This document shows, piece after piece, positions 1 to 8,536 of a stretch of DNA of 64,000 nucleotides. The notes under the pieces are model-generated. The model was not told the origin of the DNA. It saw only the letters and a list, made by a program, of their open reading frames with translations, and made no database searches. Positions within the stretch are counted from its first letter, which is position 1; the number at the start of each line of letters is the position of its first letter. Origin of the DNA: JAGIBJ01 sp032119795. GTDB lineage: Bacteria; Actinomycetota; Thermoleophilia; Solirubrobacterales; Solirubrobacteraceae. The stretch spans positions 124,001 through 188,000 of the forward strand of contig JAUMFO010000031.1 in the NCBI GenBank assembly GCA_032119795.1, in the 5' to 3' direction. Both the position numbers and the translations under genes were made by a program.

Positions 1-2241
1 AAGGGCACGTCGTACTCGTTGCTGCCCGCCGTCGCGTTGGGCCTGGTGAGCTTCGAGTCGTCGAGCCTCAAGTTTGCCTACAACCTGGGCCTCGGCGTGC
101 CGAAGACCGCGAAGTTCGCCGGCTTCCCGATGTCTGAGCAGGCCACCGTCGAGATGACGAGCGGACAGTCCGTGATCACCTTCAAGCTGACGGTCCCAGT
201 CGACAACGGAAGGCGCTTCAGCCTGATCCACGGCTGGCCGGAAGGCACCGAGACGTTCGGCGTCTCCGCGACCGCAACGACGACCACCGAACGGGCCGTC
301 AAGGGCCTCAGCGTCTCCCTGGAGAACCCGGGCAACATCGCCGGGCTCGTGAACCCCGCCTTCAAGAACCCGATCGTGTCCCTGAAGGAGCTGGGCGCCG
401 GGTATGACTGGGAAAGCAACCTCTGGTCGTTCAAGGGCAAGCTCGAGCCCGAGTTCCTCAAGAAAGCCCCCGGGGGGCAAGCGGCAGGGGCTGAGAGCGG
501 CGGCGAGATCACGGCCGAGATCACGGCCTCAGGCGTCAATCCCTTCGGCGAGTTCAAGACGCTCACGTTGAGCGGCGAAAACCTCAACCGCAAACTCGCC
601 AGGGGCTACTACCTGCAGCGCTTCCAGGGGACGATTCCGCTCGCCCTCTGGGACGCCAACTCGACGATGAGCGTCAACTTCGGCATGGGCGCCACGCTCG
701 GACCGGCCAACCCCAAGCCGCAGACCTTCCGCGTCCCGTCGACGCCGCTCACGTCGGCGTTTGAGTTCCCGCTCACGCCGAAAGAGGCGATGGGCTTCGA
801 CGGCGACATCACCGTGAAGTGGTCGCGGCTGCAGCAGGAGATCGCCGACAACCTCTCAGTCACGGGCAGCGTGACCGTCACGATCTGGGACCAGAAGGTC
901 GGCAAGGCGAGCCTCGTGCTCTACCCCTACCTCGGGCTCGGCGCGGCCAAGCTCGACAACATCGGCCTGACCGACCCGCTCGGCGGGCGCATGTTCGCGT
1001 TGCGAGGCGAAGCCGAGCTTTGGCTCGACCTGCGCCGCGAAGGCATGTATTGGATGCGGGACCGCGGGGCGATCACGCTCGGCGGCCGCGGGGTGACGGC
1101 CGAGTGGATCCTCACGGGCCCCACCCCCACGCTCCTGGGCGCCTGCAGCGAGGAGTTCGGCGTCAGCATCGGCGGCGCCATCAACTTCGACGACCCGCTC
1201 TCCAACGCCGGCGGTGAGGACGGGCAGTGCGACCTGGCACCCTTCCGCAAGCTGAAGCCCCAGCTCCCGGCCGACCTGGGAGGCGCGCCGCCCCCACCGT
1301 TCTCGGTCGGTGCTGATCGCCCCGCCACCACCAAGGCGAGCCGTGCGAAGACGACCCGCGCCGCAGCGCCGAAGGCGCGCGCGGCCAAGGCCTCGGCCAC
1401 CCAGAAGTTCACCATCCGCGGCGACGAGGGCGTCGTGCCGCTACAAGTCACCACCACCGGAACGACCCCGGGCCTGCCGGACATGAAGCTCAGCGGGCCG
1501 GGAGTGTCGATCACGGTCAAGGACGGCAAAGCCGCCGACACGAAGAAGGCGATCGCTCTGGTCTACGCGCCGCAGCGCCGCGTGCAGTTCGTCCTCAACA
1601 AACCCAAGAAGGGCACCTATCGGATCGAGACGCTCAGCAAGGGCAAGGACGTCCCGCTCTTGGAGGCCCCCAAGTTCTCGCAGGTGCTGCCTGAGCCGCA
1701 GGTAGAGACGGGCCTAGACCGAGCGAAGTGCAGCCCGACGATCCACTGGAGCGCCGTCGGCATCAACGGGCAGAAGCTGCGGTTCGTCGAGCGCACCGCT
1801 GCCGGCGGCGAGACCGAGATCGGGACCGCGACGGCAAAGACCGGCAAGCTCACGGTGACGCCGCTCGCTGGCGGCGGGCGCTCCGAGCTCTTCGTGGAAG
1901 TGATGAACGGCGCGACGCTCCGCAAGACGGTGTCGATTGGGTCCTACACGTCGCAGGTTGGCGCCACGGTTCCTGGCCCGTCGGGCGTCGCCGTCCGTGC
2001 CGCCAAAGCCACCGGCAAAGGCAAGACGACCGTGAAGCAGTCGACCGTCACCTGGGCGCCGGTGTGCGGCGCAGAAGCCTATTCCGTGATCACGTCGAGC
2101 GGCAAGACCGACAGCAAACCCTTGGTGGTGACGGGGACCACCGCCACGATCCCGCGCCCCAAGGGCAAAGCGACCGTCACCGTGACCAGCCTCGGGCGCG
2201 GCCAGGTCGCTGCCGGCAGCACCCTCGTGCCACTGCCCTAG
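1..2241 (+). CDS. Large secreted or surface protein, 5' end truncated by window edge
   Basis: The frame is open from the first base, so the N-terminus lies outside the window; about 746 residues are visible. The first ~420 residues are beta-rich, with no membrane segment or recognised catalytic motif. A low-complexity Ala/Lys/Arg linker (about residues 440-470) leads into two or three beta-sandwich-like modules resembling fibronectin-III/Ig folds. This looks like a long exported structural or adhesive protein, in keeping with the other exoproteins nearby. Family unknown; the coding call is safe because the frame is long and uninterrupted to a TAG stop. Confidence 0.75.
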   Translation, partial: KGTSYSLLPAVALGLVSFESSSLKFAYNLGLGVPKTAKFAGFPMSEQATVEMTSGQSVITFKLTVPVDNGRRFSLIHGWPEGTETFGVSATATTTTERAVKGLSVSLENPGNIAGLVNPAFKNPIVSLKELGAGYDWESNLWSFKGKLEPEFLKKAPGGQAAGAESGGEITAEITASGVNPFGEFKTLTLSGENLNRKLARGYYLQRFQGTIPLALWDANSTMSVNFGMGATLGPANPKPQTFRVPSTPLTSAFEFPLTPKEAMGFDGDITVKWSRLQQEIADNLSVTGSVTVTIWDQKVGKASLVLYPYLGLGAAKLDNIGLTDPLGGRMFALRGEAELWLDLRREGMYWMRDRGAITLGGRGVTAEWILTGPTPTLLGACSEEFGVSIGGAINFDDPLSNAGGEDGQCDLAPFRKLKPQLPADLGGAPPPPFSVGADRPATTKASRAKTTRAAAPKARAAKASATQKFTIRGDEGVVPLQVTTTGTTPGLPDMKLSGPGVSITVKDGKAADTKKAIALVYAPQRRVQFVLNKPKKGTYRIETLSKGKDVPLLEAPKFSQVLPEPQVETGLDRAKCSPTIHWSAVGINGQKLRFVERTAAGGETEIGTATAKTGKLTVTPLAGGGRSELFVEVMNGATLRKTVSIGSYTSQVGATVPGPSGVAVRAAKATGKGKTTVKQSTVTWAPVCGAEAYSVITSSGKTDSKPLVVTGTTATIPRPKGKATVTVTSLGRGQVAAGSTLVPLP

Positions 2242-2400
2242 CCAGGCTTTGCTGGTTTTGTAATGGAATTGGGGTGTGAACTCCGCTCCGTTTCGGTATG
2301 TAGTAGGTCACATGGTTGAAACGGCGTCAGGGAACACGGCTGCAACGGCGCGATCAAGCATCAGATCGCCCCGCCCCAGTCACGGCGCCGAGGAGGCCCG

Positions 2401-3162
2401 TTGACGCCCGACCGGACGCCCACGTCGACCGACGTCGTGATCGGAGAGGCCGCCATCGCCGCCGTCGGTGCCCTGACGACGGGCCAGCTGCTCTCGGCCG
2501 TCACCCCGGAGCGCATCGGCGAGCTGACGGGCTACTCCGCGTCGTCGATTCGCTACCGGCTCAATGGGACGTCCGTTCGCACCGCCAACGGCTCTCCGGA
2601 AACCAACGGTGGCCGTGGGCGCGGCTGGAGCTTTGATCGCGAACGGCTCCTCGCCTGCGCCGTCGATGCCTACCGCGTGCACGCCCACGCCGCACGGGAG
2701 CGCGCCCGAGACCGCTACCTCGCGGCGCTCACCGAGCTGGGCCAGGGAGACCCCATACCGCTTGAGCGGGCACTCGACGCCGAGATTCGCGACCTCGCAG
2801 AGGGCGATGCCGAGCGGCTCTATCTGATCGCGCTGGCTGGCGGGCCGCAGTCACCGGAGATTGGCGACCTCTTGCGGCAGGTCGAGGCCGACCGGCGTGA
2901 CGCGAATCGCTCCCTCGTGCACCATGGGCTGTCGATGCTGGGTCGGCAGCCCAGCGCCGGCGTGACGGCGGATGGCGTCGCCGAAGCCGTCAACCACTAT
3001 CTGCGTGGCGTCGCGTTCCGGCGGGGCTTTGAGCCGCAGGCCGGCGACGGCATCCTTCTGCGGGCCGTCATGGGACTGATCTTCGCTCTCACGCATGCCA
3101 CCGCAGACGGCGCCAGCGAGCGCATCGATGCCATCCTGGCCGGACTTGCGCACGCGAGCTAG
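2401..3162 (+). CDS. HTH transcriptional regulator, TetR-like (tentative)
   Basis: A 253-residue cytoplasmic protein. The TTG start is chosen because AGGAGG lies 4 bases upstream (2391-2396). Residues about 35-55 (E-R-I-G-E-L-T-G-Y-S then S-S-I-R-Y-R-L) look like a DNA-binding helix-turn-helix. The rest is alpha-helical, ending in a segment (R-A-V-M-G-L-I-F-A-L) typical of the ligand-binding/dimer domain of TetR-like regulators. No membrane segment. It sits alone between two exoprotein genes and its targets are unknown; a MerR-like or other HTH family is possible. Confidence 0.55.
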   Translation: MTPDRTPTSTDVVIGEAAIAAVGALTTGQLLSAVTPERIGELTGYSASSIRYRLNGTSVRTANGSPETNGGRGRGWSFDRERLLACAVDAYRVHAHAARERARDRYLAALTELGQGDPIPLERALDAEIRDLAEGDAERLYLIALAGGPQSPEIGDLLRQVEADRRDANRSLVHHGLSMLGRQPSAGVTADGVAEAVNHYLRGVAFRRGFEPQAGDGILLRAVMGLIFALTHATADGASERIDAILAGLAHAS

Positions 3163-3175
3163 GCGCCAACGCGCC

Positions 3176-3195
3176 GAGCCGCTGCAGCGCGGCTC
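3176..3195 (+). terminator. Hairpin after the HTH regulator gene
   Basis: Perfect 7-bp inverted repeat (GAGCCGC / GCGGCTC) with a 6-nt loop, 13 bases after the stop codon. There is no T-run, as is common in high-GC actinobacteria. Confidence 0.5.
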
Positions 3196-3267
3196 AGATA
3201 CCGCCGACTTCCTGTTCGGGATCCCGTGCCAACCCACCACCCTCCGCGCTAGGTAGCTTCCCCAGCC

Positions 3268-4185
3268 ATGACCCAGTCCTTCTCTCTCCGCCGTCTCGGC
3301 GTCGCCGTCGCTGCCGTCGCCGCAATGCTGGCGTTCGGCACGCCCGTGGCGTCTGCCGCCACGTTCGGATACGGCGACAACCGCCCCGACATGTTCACCG
3401 ACGCCCGCTGGCAGGCGTTGCCGCTCAAGGACGTTCGCCGGACGGTCGACTGGGACACGCAGTCCTACCCAGACAAGCTCGCCGGCCTCGACGCCTGGAT
3501 GGCCGCCGCACAGACCGCGGGCGCCCGCCCGCTACTGGCGATCGACCGCAGCTGGTCCGCTGGCCAGGGCAGCAAGAAGCCGACCGTCGCCCAGTACACG
3601 GCCCTGATCAAGTTCCTCAAGGCCCGCTACCCGTTCTGGAAGGCGCTCACGCCCTGGAACGAGGCCAATTACATCCTTCAGCCGACGGTCAAGAACCCCA
3701 AGCTCGCCTTCCAGTACTGGCAGGCCGCCAAGAAGGCCTGCACGGGCTGCACCGTCACCTCCCCGGCGTTGCTCGCGGGCGGAGTCGGCACGAGCAAGAA
3801 GTTCATCCCGGCGTTCAAGAAGCTCGCCAAGGGCAAGGTCAAGATCTGGGCGGTGCACGTCTACGGCGACCAGAACCGCCTGACGGACAAGGGCCTCAAA
3901 GAGCTCGAGAAGCAGCTGCCGGGCCGCCTGTGGGTGACGGAGACCGCCGCGTGGGTGAAGTTCGGCGACACGCCCAAGTGGAAGTACGACGAGGCTCGCG
4001 CCGCGAAGGTCATCGACTACATCTTCAAGTCCGCCAAGAAGCACAAGCGGGTCGACAAGCACTTCTTCTGGCAGTGGAAGGGCGACGCGAACCCGCTGAC
4101 GACCCGCTGGGACTCCGGCGTGCTGAACTTCGACGGCACCGAGCGCAAGGGCTACGCCTCGCTCGTGAAGGGGCTCAAGGGGTGA
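3268..4185 (+). CDS. Secreted GH-A clan-like glycoside hydrolase
   Basis: 305 residues with a signal peptide (arginine at 9-10, hydrophobic stretch to about 29, cleavage near S-A-A). The mature part reads as a TIM-barrel hydrolase: the acid/base motif W-N-E-A-N places Glu132, and W-V-T-E-T-A-A-W places the nucleophile Glu225, the usual GH-A spacing. The single domain is close to the minimum for GH39/GH5-like barrels. The collagen-like gene downstream starts inside its stop codon (GTGA), so the two are probably co-translated. Substrate cannot be told; a paralogue is encoded at 5700-7124. Confidence 0.7.
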   Translation: MTQSFSLRRLGVAVAAVAAMLAFGTPVASAATFGYGDNRPDMFTDARWQALPLKDVRRTVDWDTQSYPDKLAGLDAWMAAAQTAGARPLLAIDRSWSAGQGSKKPTVAQYTALIKFLKARYPFWKALTPWNEANYILQPTVKNPKLAFQYWQAAKKACTGCTVTSPALLAGGVGTSKKFIPAFKKLAKGKVKIWAVHVYGDQNRLTDKGLKELEKQLPGRLWVTETAAWVKFGDTPKWKYDEARAAKVIDYIFKSAKKHKRVDKHFFWQWKGDANPLTTRWDSGVLNFDGTERKGYASLVKGLKG

Positions 4186-4877
4186 GGCCCACCTACGCCA
4201 ACGTGATGTCGACCGTCGCGGTGTTCATCGCGATGGGCGGCACCTCGTATGCCGTCGCCTCGCTGCCGAAGGGCTCGGTCGGCGAGCCGCAGCTCAGGAA
4301 GAGCGCCGTGACCGGAGAGAAGGTGAAGGACGGCTCGCTCACCTCCGCCGACCTCGCCGCGGGGACGCTGCAGAGCGGGCCACGCGGGCCACGCGGCGCC
4401 GACGGTCCGACCGGCGCGAACGGTCCGACCGGCGCAGCGGGCCCGACCGGACCAAGCGACGCCTGGCACACGAACGGGATCTCCCTCGGCAACCTGTCCC
4501 GTGAAGCGGATCAGCACACCGTGGTCGCACAACTGACGAACCTCCCGCCCGGGTCGTACGTCTTCCACTCGACGGTGTCGATCGTCGCGCACGAGGTCGG
4601 CGTCGCCACCAACCCCGGTACCGCGGTGACGACGTTCTGCGGCATCCTGACCAACGGCGAACTCCAGGGCGCGTCGGTGGGCCTCTTTGGCACCCCGGCC
4701 GGCGCAACGCGGGCCGGAGCCCTGACTCCCATGGGCTCGGCAGTCATGAAGGACGGCTTCCAGGTCACGCTCGAGTGCTGGAACTCTGGGCCCACTGCGA
4801 CGATCCCGGCACCAGCGAACGTTCCGAGCTTCCAACAAGTCGGGCTCGACGCCATCCGCGTGGGGACACTGCACTAA
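4182..4877 (+). CDS. Collagen-like exported protein, copy 1
   Basis: GTG start overlaps the TGA of the hydrolase gene (GTGA), giving 231 residues. N-terminal hydrophobic export segment with M-G-G-T-S-Y-A, then a K-G-S-V-G-E-P-Q-L motif and K-D-G-S-L-T linker, a short Gly-X-Y collagen tract (about residues 65-90, including G-P-R-G-P-R-G and G-P-T-G repeats), then a beta-rich C-terminal domain of unknown family that probably trimerises. The first ~60 codons are identical in DNA to the next collagen-like gene, showing recent duplication or gene conversion. Likely surface or spore/matrix protein; role unknown. Confidence 0.8.
   Translation: MRPTYANVMSTVAVFIAMGGTSYAVASLPKGSVGEPQLRKSAVTGEKVKDGSLTSADLAAGTLQSGPRGPRGADGPTGANGPTGAAGPTGPSDAWHTNGISLGNLSREADQHTVVAQLTNLPPGSYVFHSTVSIVAHEVGVATNPGTAVTTFCGILTNGELQGASVGLFGTPAGATRAGALTPMGSAVMKDGFQVTLECWNSGPTATIPAPANVPSFQQVGLDAIRVGTLH
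4191..4369 (+). repeat. 179-bp perfect direct repeat, copy A
   Basis: Identical base for base to 5004-5182. Both copies encode the export segment and linker of collagen-like proteins; the C-terminal domains on either side are unrelated in sequence. Confidence 0.95.
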
Positions 4878-4895
4878 GCCGTCCGAAAGGCGGCT
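4877..4895 (+). terminator. Weak hairpin after collagen-like gene 1
   Basis: Imperfect inverted repeat (AGCCGtCC / GGcGGCT) with a GAAA loop directly at the stop codon. No T-run; could be incidental. Confidence 0.35.
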
Positions 4896-4910
4896 GCGGC
4901 CCACGTTTTC

Positions 4911-4938
4911 GCTGCGACGCAGCTTGACGCGATCGCTG
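4911..4938. repeat. 28-bp remnant matching the 3' end of the hydrolase gene at 5703-5730
   Basis: 27 of 28 bases match the sequence that encodes the C-terminal V-K-L-R-R-S and stop of the minus-strand hydrolase. Here it is non-coding and lies just upstream of the second collagen-like promoter, so it appears to mark a duplication junction. Confidence 0.75.
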
Positions 4939-4950
4939 ATCGATGGCTCC

Positions 4951-4992
4951 GCGCTACGCTACGCCGTGGCCATGAGAGTTGACCACGCATGA
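4951..4992 (+). promoter_or_regulatory. Conserved promoter/leader block of collagen-like gene 2
   Basis: Matches 7183-7224 at 41 of 42 positions. Contains TACGCT at 4955-4960, a -10 like those of other genes in the window, and a six-codon reading frame (4972-4992, M-R-V-D-H-A) whose TGA overlaps the ATG of the main gene. The ATG of the small frame lies 11 bases after the -10, so it could be translated from a leaderless transcript. Confidence 0.55.
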
Positions 4993-5675
4993 CGCTTCGC
5001 CCGACCTACGCCAACGTGATGTCGACCGTCGCGGTGTTCATCGCGATGGGCGGCACCTCGTATGCCGTCGCCTCGCTGCCGAAGGGCTCGGTCGGCGAGC
5101 CGCAGCTCAGGAAGAGCGCCGTGACCGGAGAGAAGGTGAAGGACGGCTCGCTCACCTCCGCCGACCTCGCCGCGGGGACGCTCCTGAGCGGCCCTCGCGG
5201 GCCGCGCGGCGCCGACGGCACGGCCGGGCCCGCGGGCGCGACGGGGGTGCCGGGACCGACGGGCGCGACGGGCGCGACGGGCCCCGCCGGACCGAGCGAG
5301 GTCATCATGATCTCGCGACCGAACGAGGTCGCTATCAACACCGCCGCGTCGTCTACCACCCCGCTGGCCTCGCTCAACCTCCCACCAGGGAAGTGGAACC
5401 TCGACGGCCAGGTTCGCGTCGACCACGAGGGGTCGAGTCCTAACTGGCTCGACTGCGACCTGCAGCCCTCGATCGGCGAACGATTCGTGCGTGCGACCGT
5501 CAAGATCGGTGACCCCGCGACCTCAGCCACGATGCCGCTCGTGTGGTCGGCGACGTTGACCGTCGCGACCCAGGTCACGCTTCAATGCTCACACGTGACG
5601 GCGCTCGCCGGGTTCGCCAAGGCGTCGAACGTCGTGTTGCGGGCGACCCGCGTCGGGTCGATCGAGCAACGCTAG
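4989..5675 (+). CDS. Collagen-like exported protein, copy 2
   Basis: 228 residues: hydrophobic export/anchor segment at residues 10-30, linker, Gly-X-Y tract (about residues 65-98, rich in G-A-T-G and G-P-T-G), then a beta-rich C-terminal domain (about 100-228). The ATG is coupled to a tiny upstream frame by an ATGA overlap. N-terminal DNA is identical to the preceding gene. Family-level function is unknown; collagen-like proteins of this type are abundant in Solirubrobacterales-like genomes. Confidence 0.85.
   Translation: MTLRPTYANVMSTVAVFIAMGGTSYAVASLPKGSVGEPQLRKSAVTGEKVKDGSLTSADLAAGTLLSGPRGPRGADGTAGPAGATGVPGPTGATGATGPAGPSEVIMISRPNEVAINTAASSTTPLASLNLPPGKWNLDGQVRVDHEGSSPNWLDCDLQPSIGERFVRATVKIGDPATSATMPLVWSATLTVATQVTLQCSHVTALAGFAKASNVVLRATRVGSIEQR
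5004..5182 (+). repeat. 179-bp perfect direct repeat, copy B
   Basis: Identical to 4191-4369, offset 813 bp. The third collagen-like gene (7221) encodes a related but clearly diverged version, so the A/B pair is recent or kept identical by conversion. Confidence 0.95.
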
Positions 5676-5699
5676 ACAGCGAACCCCGCTGAGCTGGCG

Positions 5700-7124
5700 C
5701 TAGCTGCGGCGCAGCTTGACGCGATCGCTGGCGCCGCAGACGGCGCCAGCGTCGCAGACCGCTACCCACGCGGCGCGCTTGATCGGGAGACGCAGGTTGA
5801 CGCGTGCCGCGACGCTCTTGGGCAGCTGCACGCGCACCGTCTTGGTCTCGAAGGCCTTCAGGGTGACGGCGCGTCCGTCGTGCCACTTGCCGGCGCCGAG
5901 CTTGACGCGGCCAGTGCAGCCGGCCGACCCAACGCACCGGATCGATAGCGCGACCCGGCGCTGGCGCCCCATCGTCGGGCGTTTGCCGACGAAGTAGAGG
6001 CGGCCGTTGGCGGCCGCGCCGGCGGATGCGGGACGCCGCGATACGCCCCCCGGTGCGACGGCATCGACCGGGTCCTCTGCGGCGGCCGCGATCGCTGCCG
6101 AGTCGACGATCGGAGCTTGTTCGCCGCCGAGCGCCACCTTCCGCTTGCCGACGTTGGCGCGGACCACCTGCATGCTCTCGCGCTCGTGGCCGTCGACGCG
6201 CAACAGCGCCGAGTCAAACGGGCTCCAGGGCTGCTGCCACATGCCGTAGAGGTAGGCGCGCTGCATACGCGGGTTCTGGCTGGCCAGGGTGAAGATCCAA
6301 CGCAGGGAGTCTGCGGCTCGGGCCTCGTCGTAGGGCAGCGTGCCGGTGTCGGAGCGGAAGGTCACGAGGCCGCCGGTCTCCGTCAGCCAGATCGGGCCGT
6401 CCGTCACGGCGAGCATCTGATCCAGGCCGGAGCGCCCGAAGTAGGTGGCGTCGAAGTAGTTGTGCAGCCCCCAGACGGCCGGCTTACTCTTCAGCGCCGC
6501 GCGGTACGACTTGAGGTAGCTCGTCATGCCGATCCCGTCGAGCAGGTTGCCGGCGACGGCGGTGCAGCGTCCGCCCTCGCACGCTGCGCGGGCCGCCTCA
6601 AAGTAGGCCGCCGCGAGCGGCGCGCTACGGGACGTCGGTTGCAGGCTGTGGTTCGGCTCATTCCACGCCTCCACCGACGTAATCGCCGGAGCCATCACCA
6701 GCAGCTCGCGCAGCGCCGCCTGGTACTCGGCGGCGGTCGGGCCGATACAGCTGCCCGTGTCGCAGTCTCTGGCCGTATCGATGGTCGGCGAGACCATCAC
6801 CTGCCAGCCCTGCAGACGCGCACGCTCCAGCCACTCTCGCCACGTTCCGTCGCGCCGCGCGGCGTCCCAGGGCAGCACCAGTCGCACGTGTTGGAAGTTC
6901 AGCGCGTGGAGGTGCGGTGAGTCGAAGAGTCGCGGGGCCCCGTCCGACATGCCGAACTCCGTCGCGGCCGCCGGCTGGGCAGAGGCGAGCGTGGCCGCCA
7001 TCGTTGCACTCGCGGCGATCAACTTCGCGAGCCGCCGAGCGACGCGAACGCGGTGGCTGCGGTGCTTGGGGATCCTGCTGGGCAATGTCGTGGAGAGGCG
7101 TGAGTCGCAGACCGGCCGCGTCAC
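5700..7124 (-). CDS. Secreted GH-A clan-like glycoside hydrolase with C-terminal beta domain
   Basis: 474 residues from a GTG start. A long basic N-terminus precedes a hydrophobic signal segment (about residues 33-54, ending A-A-A-T). The catalytic barrel resembles the 3268-4185 protein: A-W-N-E-P-N gives acid/base Glu156 and W-L-T-E-T-G-G gives nucleophile Glu249. Residues about 375-474 form an added Cys-containing beta-sandwich, perhaps for binding cell wall or glycan. Opposite in orientation to the flanking collagen-like genes. A shorter GTG/ATG start nearer the signal segment is possible. Substrate unknown. Confidence 0.7.
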   Translation of the reverse strand: MTRPVCDSRLSTTLPSRIPKHRSHRVRVARRLAKLIAASATMAATLASAQPAAATEFGMSDGAPRLFDSPHLHALNFQHVRLVLPWDAARRDGTWREWLERARLQGWQVMVSPTIDTARDCDTGSCIGPTAAEYQAALRELLVMAPAITSVEAWNEPNHSLQPTSRSAPLAAAYFEAARAACEGGRCTAVAGNLLDGIGMTSYLKSYRAALKSKPAVWGLHNYFDATYFGRSGLDQMLAVTDGPIWLTETGGLVTFRSDTGTLPYDEARAADSLRWIFTLASQNPRMQRAYLYGMWQQPWSPFDSALLRVDGHERESMQVVRANVGKRKVALGGEQAPIVDSAAIAAAAEDPVDAVAPGGVSRRPASAGAAANGRLYFVGKRPTMGRQRRVALSIRCVGSAGCTGRVKLGAGKWHDGRAVTLKAFETKTVRVQLPKSVAARVNLRLPIKRAAWVAVCDAGAVCGASDRVKLRRS

Positions 7125-7182
7125 GGAAACCGGGACCGTAGCGATCCGCAGCAGCGTGACCGCGCCAGCGATCGCTGGCTGC

Positions 7183-7224
7183 GCGCTACGCTACGCCGTC
7201 GCCATGAGAGTTGACCACGCATGA
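7183..7224 (+). promoter_or_regulatory. Conserved promoter/leader block of collagen-like gene 3
   Basis: Second copy of the 42-bp block at 4951-4992, with TACGCT at 7187-7192 and the same six-codon frame (7204-7224) overlapping the start codon of the gene. Confidence 0.55.
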
Positions 7225-7886
7225 TCCTTCGCCCGACCTACGCCAACGTGATGGCCACCGCCGCGATGTTCGTCGCCCTAGGTGGCACTTCCTACGCAGC
7301 GGTGAAGCTCCAAAAGGGCTCCGTCGGCGAGCGCGAGCTGAAGACGGGCGCCGTGACCAGCGTGAAGATCCAGGACGGCGCCGTCACCGACGCCGACCTT
7401 GCCCCGGGGCTGCTGCGCTCCGGCCCGCGCGGGCCTCGAGGAAGCGAAGGGCCTCGAGGAAGCGAAGGGCCTCGAGGAAGCGAAGGGCCCGCGGGACCGA
7501 CGGGCCCGGCTGCGCCTGCGGCGGCAGGACCCGAGACCTGGAGGCCGCTGGGGTTCGGCGAGACCAACGGCTGGGCGAACTACAGCATCTACGGAGCGGA
7601 TTGGGAGCGCGGCGGCTACCGGAAGGACGCTGACGGGCTGGTCTCGTTGCGTGGCCTCGTGACGTTTGCGGTCGGGTCACCAACGTCGCAGTCCAAGATC
7701 GCCCAACTCCCGGTTGGGTACCGGCCGAAGCGCTCGCGACTGTTCGTCGTCCACACCGGAGGTGGGACCGCCTACAAAGTGGGCCGCGTGGATATCGGCT
7801 CGGACGGCTGGATCTCTTGGATCGACGGTCAGACCGGGCCGACGAACTACACCGGCCTCGACGGGATCACCTTCAGCGTCGACTGA
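7221..7886 (+). CDS. Collagen-like exported protein, copy 3
   Basis: 221 residues: export segment with F-V-A-L-G-G-T-S-Y-A-A, K-L-Q-K-G-S-V-G linker, Gly-X-Y tract, then a ~120-residue C-terminal beta domain rich in Gly/Trp. The collagen tract is built from three perfect 18-bp units encoding G-P-R-G-S-E, so its length may vary between strains. ATG overlaps the stop of a conserved six-codon leader frame. Convergent with the next collagen-like gene. Confidence 0.85.
   Translation: MILRPTYANVMATAAMFVALGGTSYAAVKLQKGSVGERELKTGAVTSVKIQDGAVTDADLAPGLLRSGPRGPRGSEGPRGSEGPRGSEGPAGPTGPAAPAAAGPETWRPLGFGETNGWANYSIYGADWERGGYRKDADGLVSLRGLVTFAVGSPTSQSKIAQLPVGYRPKRSRLFVVHTGGGTAYKVGRVDIGSDGWISWIDGQTGPTNYTGLDGITFSVD
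7431..7484 (+). repeat. Three perfect 18-bp tandem repeats in a collagen tract
   Basis: Unit GGGCCTCGAGGAAGCGAA repeated three times without mismatch, in frame. Confidence 0.95.
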
Positions 7887-7912
7887 TTGCCGGCGAGCCT
7901 GGTCCGCCGCCG

Positions 7913-8536
7913 CTATTGCGCCTCGATCGAGCCGACTCGCATCGCGATCAGGCGGGCGTCGTCGAGGCGCACATCCTGGCTGGTCGTCCGCTGCCAGCAG
8001 TTGGCGCTCACCGTGGTGGCCTGCGGAAAGGTCATGACGTCGGAGATGACGAGCGACTGCTCGACCGCGGCCCCGGCACTGGCGCCGACCTTCACCGCGG
8101 ACTTGTTCAGCACCTTGCCACCGGCCTCAAGCGAGCAGTCGCCGTAGGTGCCTGAGCCGGCGGTGTAGATGTGGGTCTCAAAGTCGAGCCGGTAGGAGCC
8201 GGCCGGCAGCCGCAACGACCCCGCGACGAGCCGCTCAGGACCGGTCGGCAGCAGCGTCGTCGCGCTGCTGCGCGACACGTAGACCTGGGAGGTTCCCTGC
8301 GGCCCCTGCGGACCTTCCGCCCCCTCTGTGCCGCGCGGGCCGCGCGGCCCAGCTGGGCCAGCGGCGGCAACGCCGGCAGCGAGGTCGGCCGCCTGCAGGC
8401 TGCCGTCCTTCACCTCGCGAGACGTGACGGAGCCCTTCTGGAGCTTCACCGCCGCGTACGACGTACCGCCAAGCGCGACGAACAGCGCCAGACTGGCAAT
8501 GGCAACGGGGAGCCGCTGCTCGCGGCTGATCTTCAA
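7913..8536 (-). CDS. Collagen-like exported protein, last gene of the first T7SS operon
   Basis: The TTG start at 8536 is chosen because it overlaps the TGA of the upstream gene (TTGA), has GAGGAG a few bases before it, and puts M-K-I-S directly before the hydrophobic segment (L-A-L-F-V-A-L-G-G-T-S-Y-A-A). 207 residues: export segment, K-L-Q-K-G-S-V linker, Gly-X-Y tract (about residues 60-85), beta-rich C-terminal domain. Its coupling to the T7SS operon suggests joint expression with, or possibly export alongside, that system. Confidence 0.8.
   Translation of the reverse strand: MKISREQRLPVAIASLALFVALGGTSYAAVKLQKGSVTSREVKDGSLQAADLAAGVAAAGPAGPRGPRGTEGAEGPQGPQGTSQVYVSRSSATTLLPTGPERLVAGSLRLPAGSYRLDFETHIYTAGSGTYGDCSLEAGGKVLNKSAVKVGASAGAAVEQSLVISDVMTFPQATTVSANCWQRTTSQDVRLDDARLIAMRVGSIEAQ

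Noticed and set aside
4979..5443. Arg-rich frame overlapping collagen-like gene 2 (and the same at 7211-7633)
   Set aside because: Out-of-frame shadow; composition is that of high-GC antisense or shifted reading, and the collagen-like frame with export segment fits far better.
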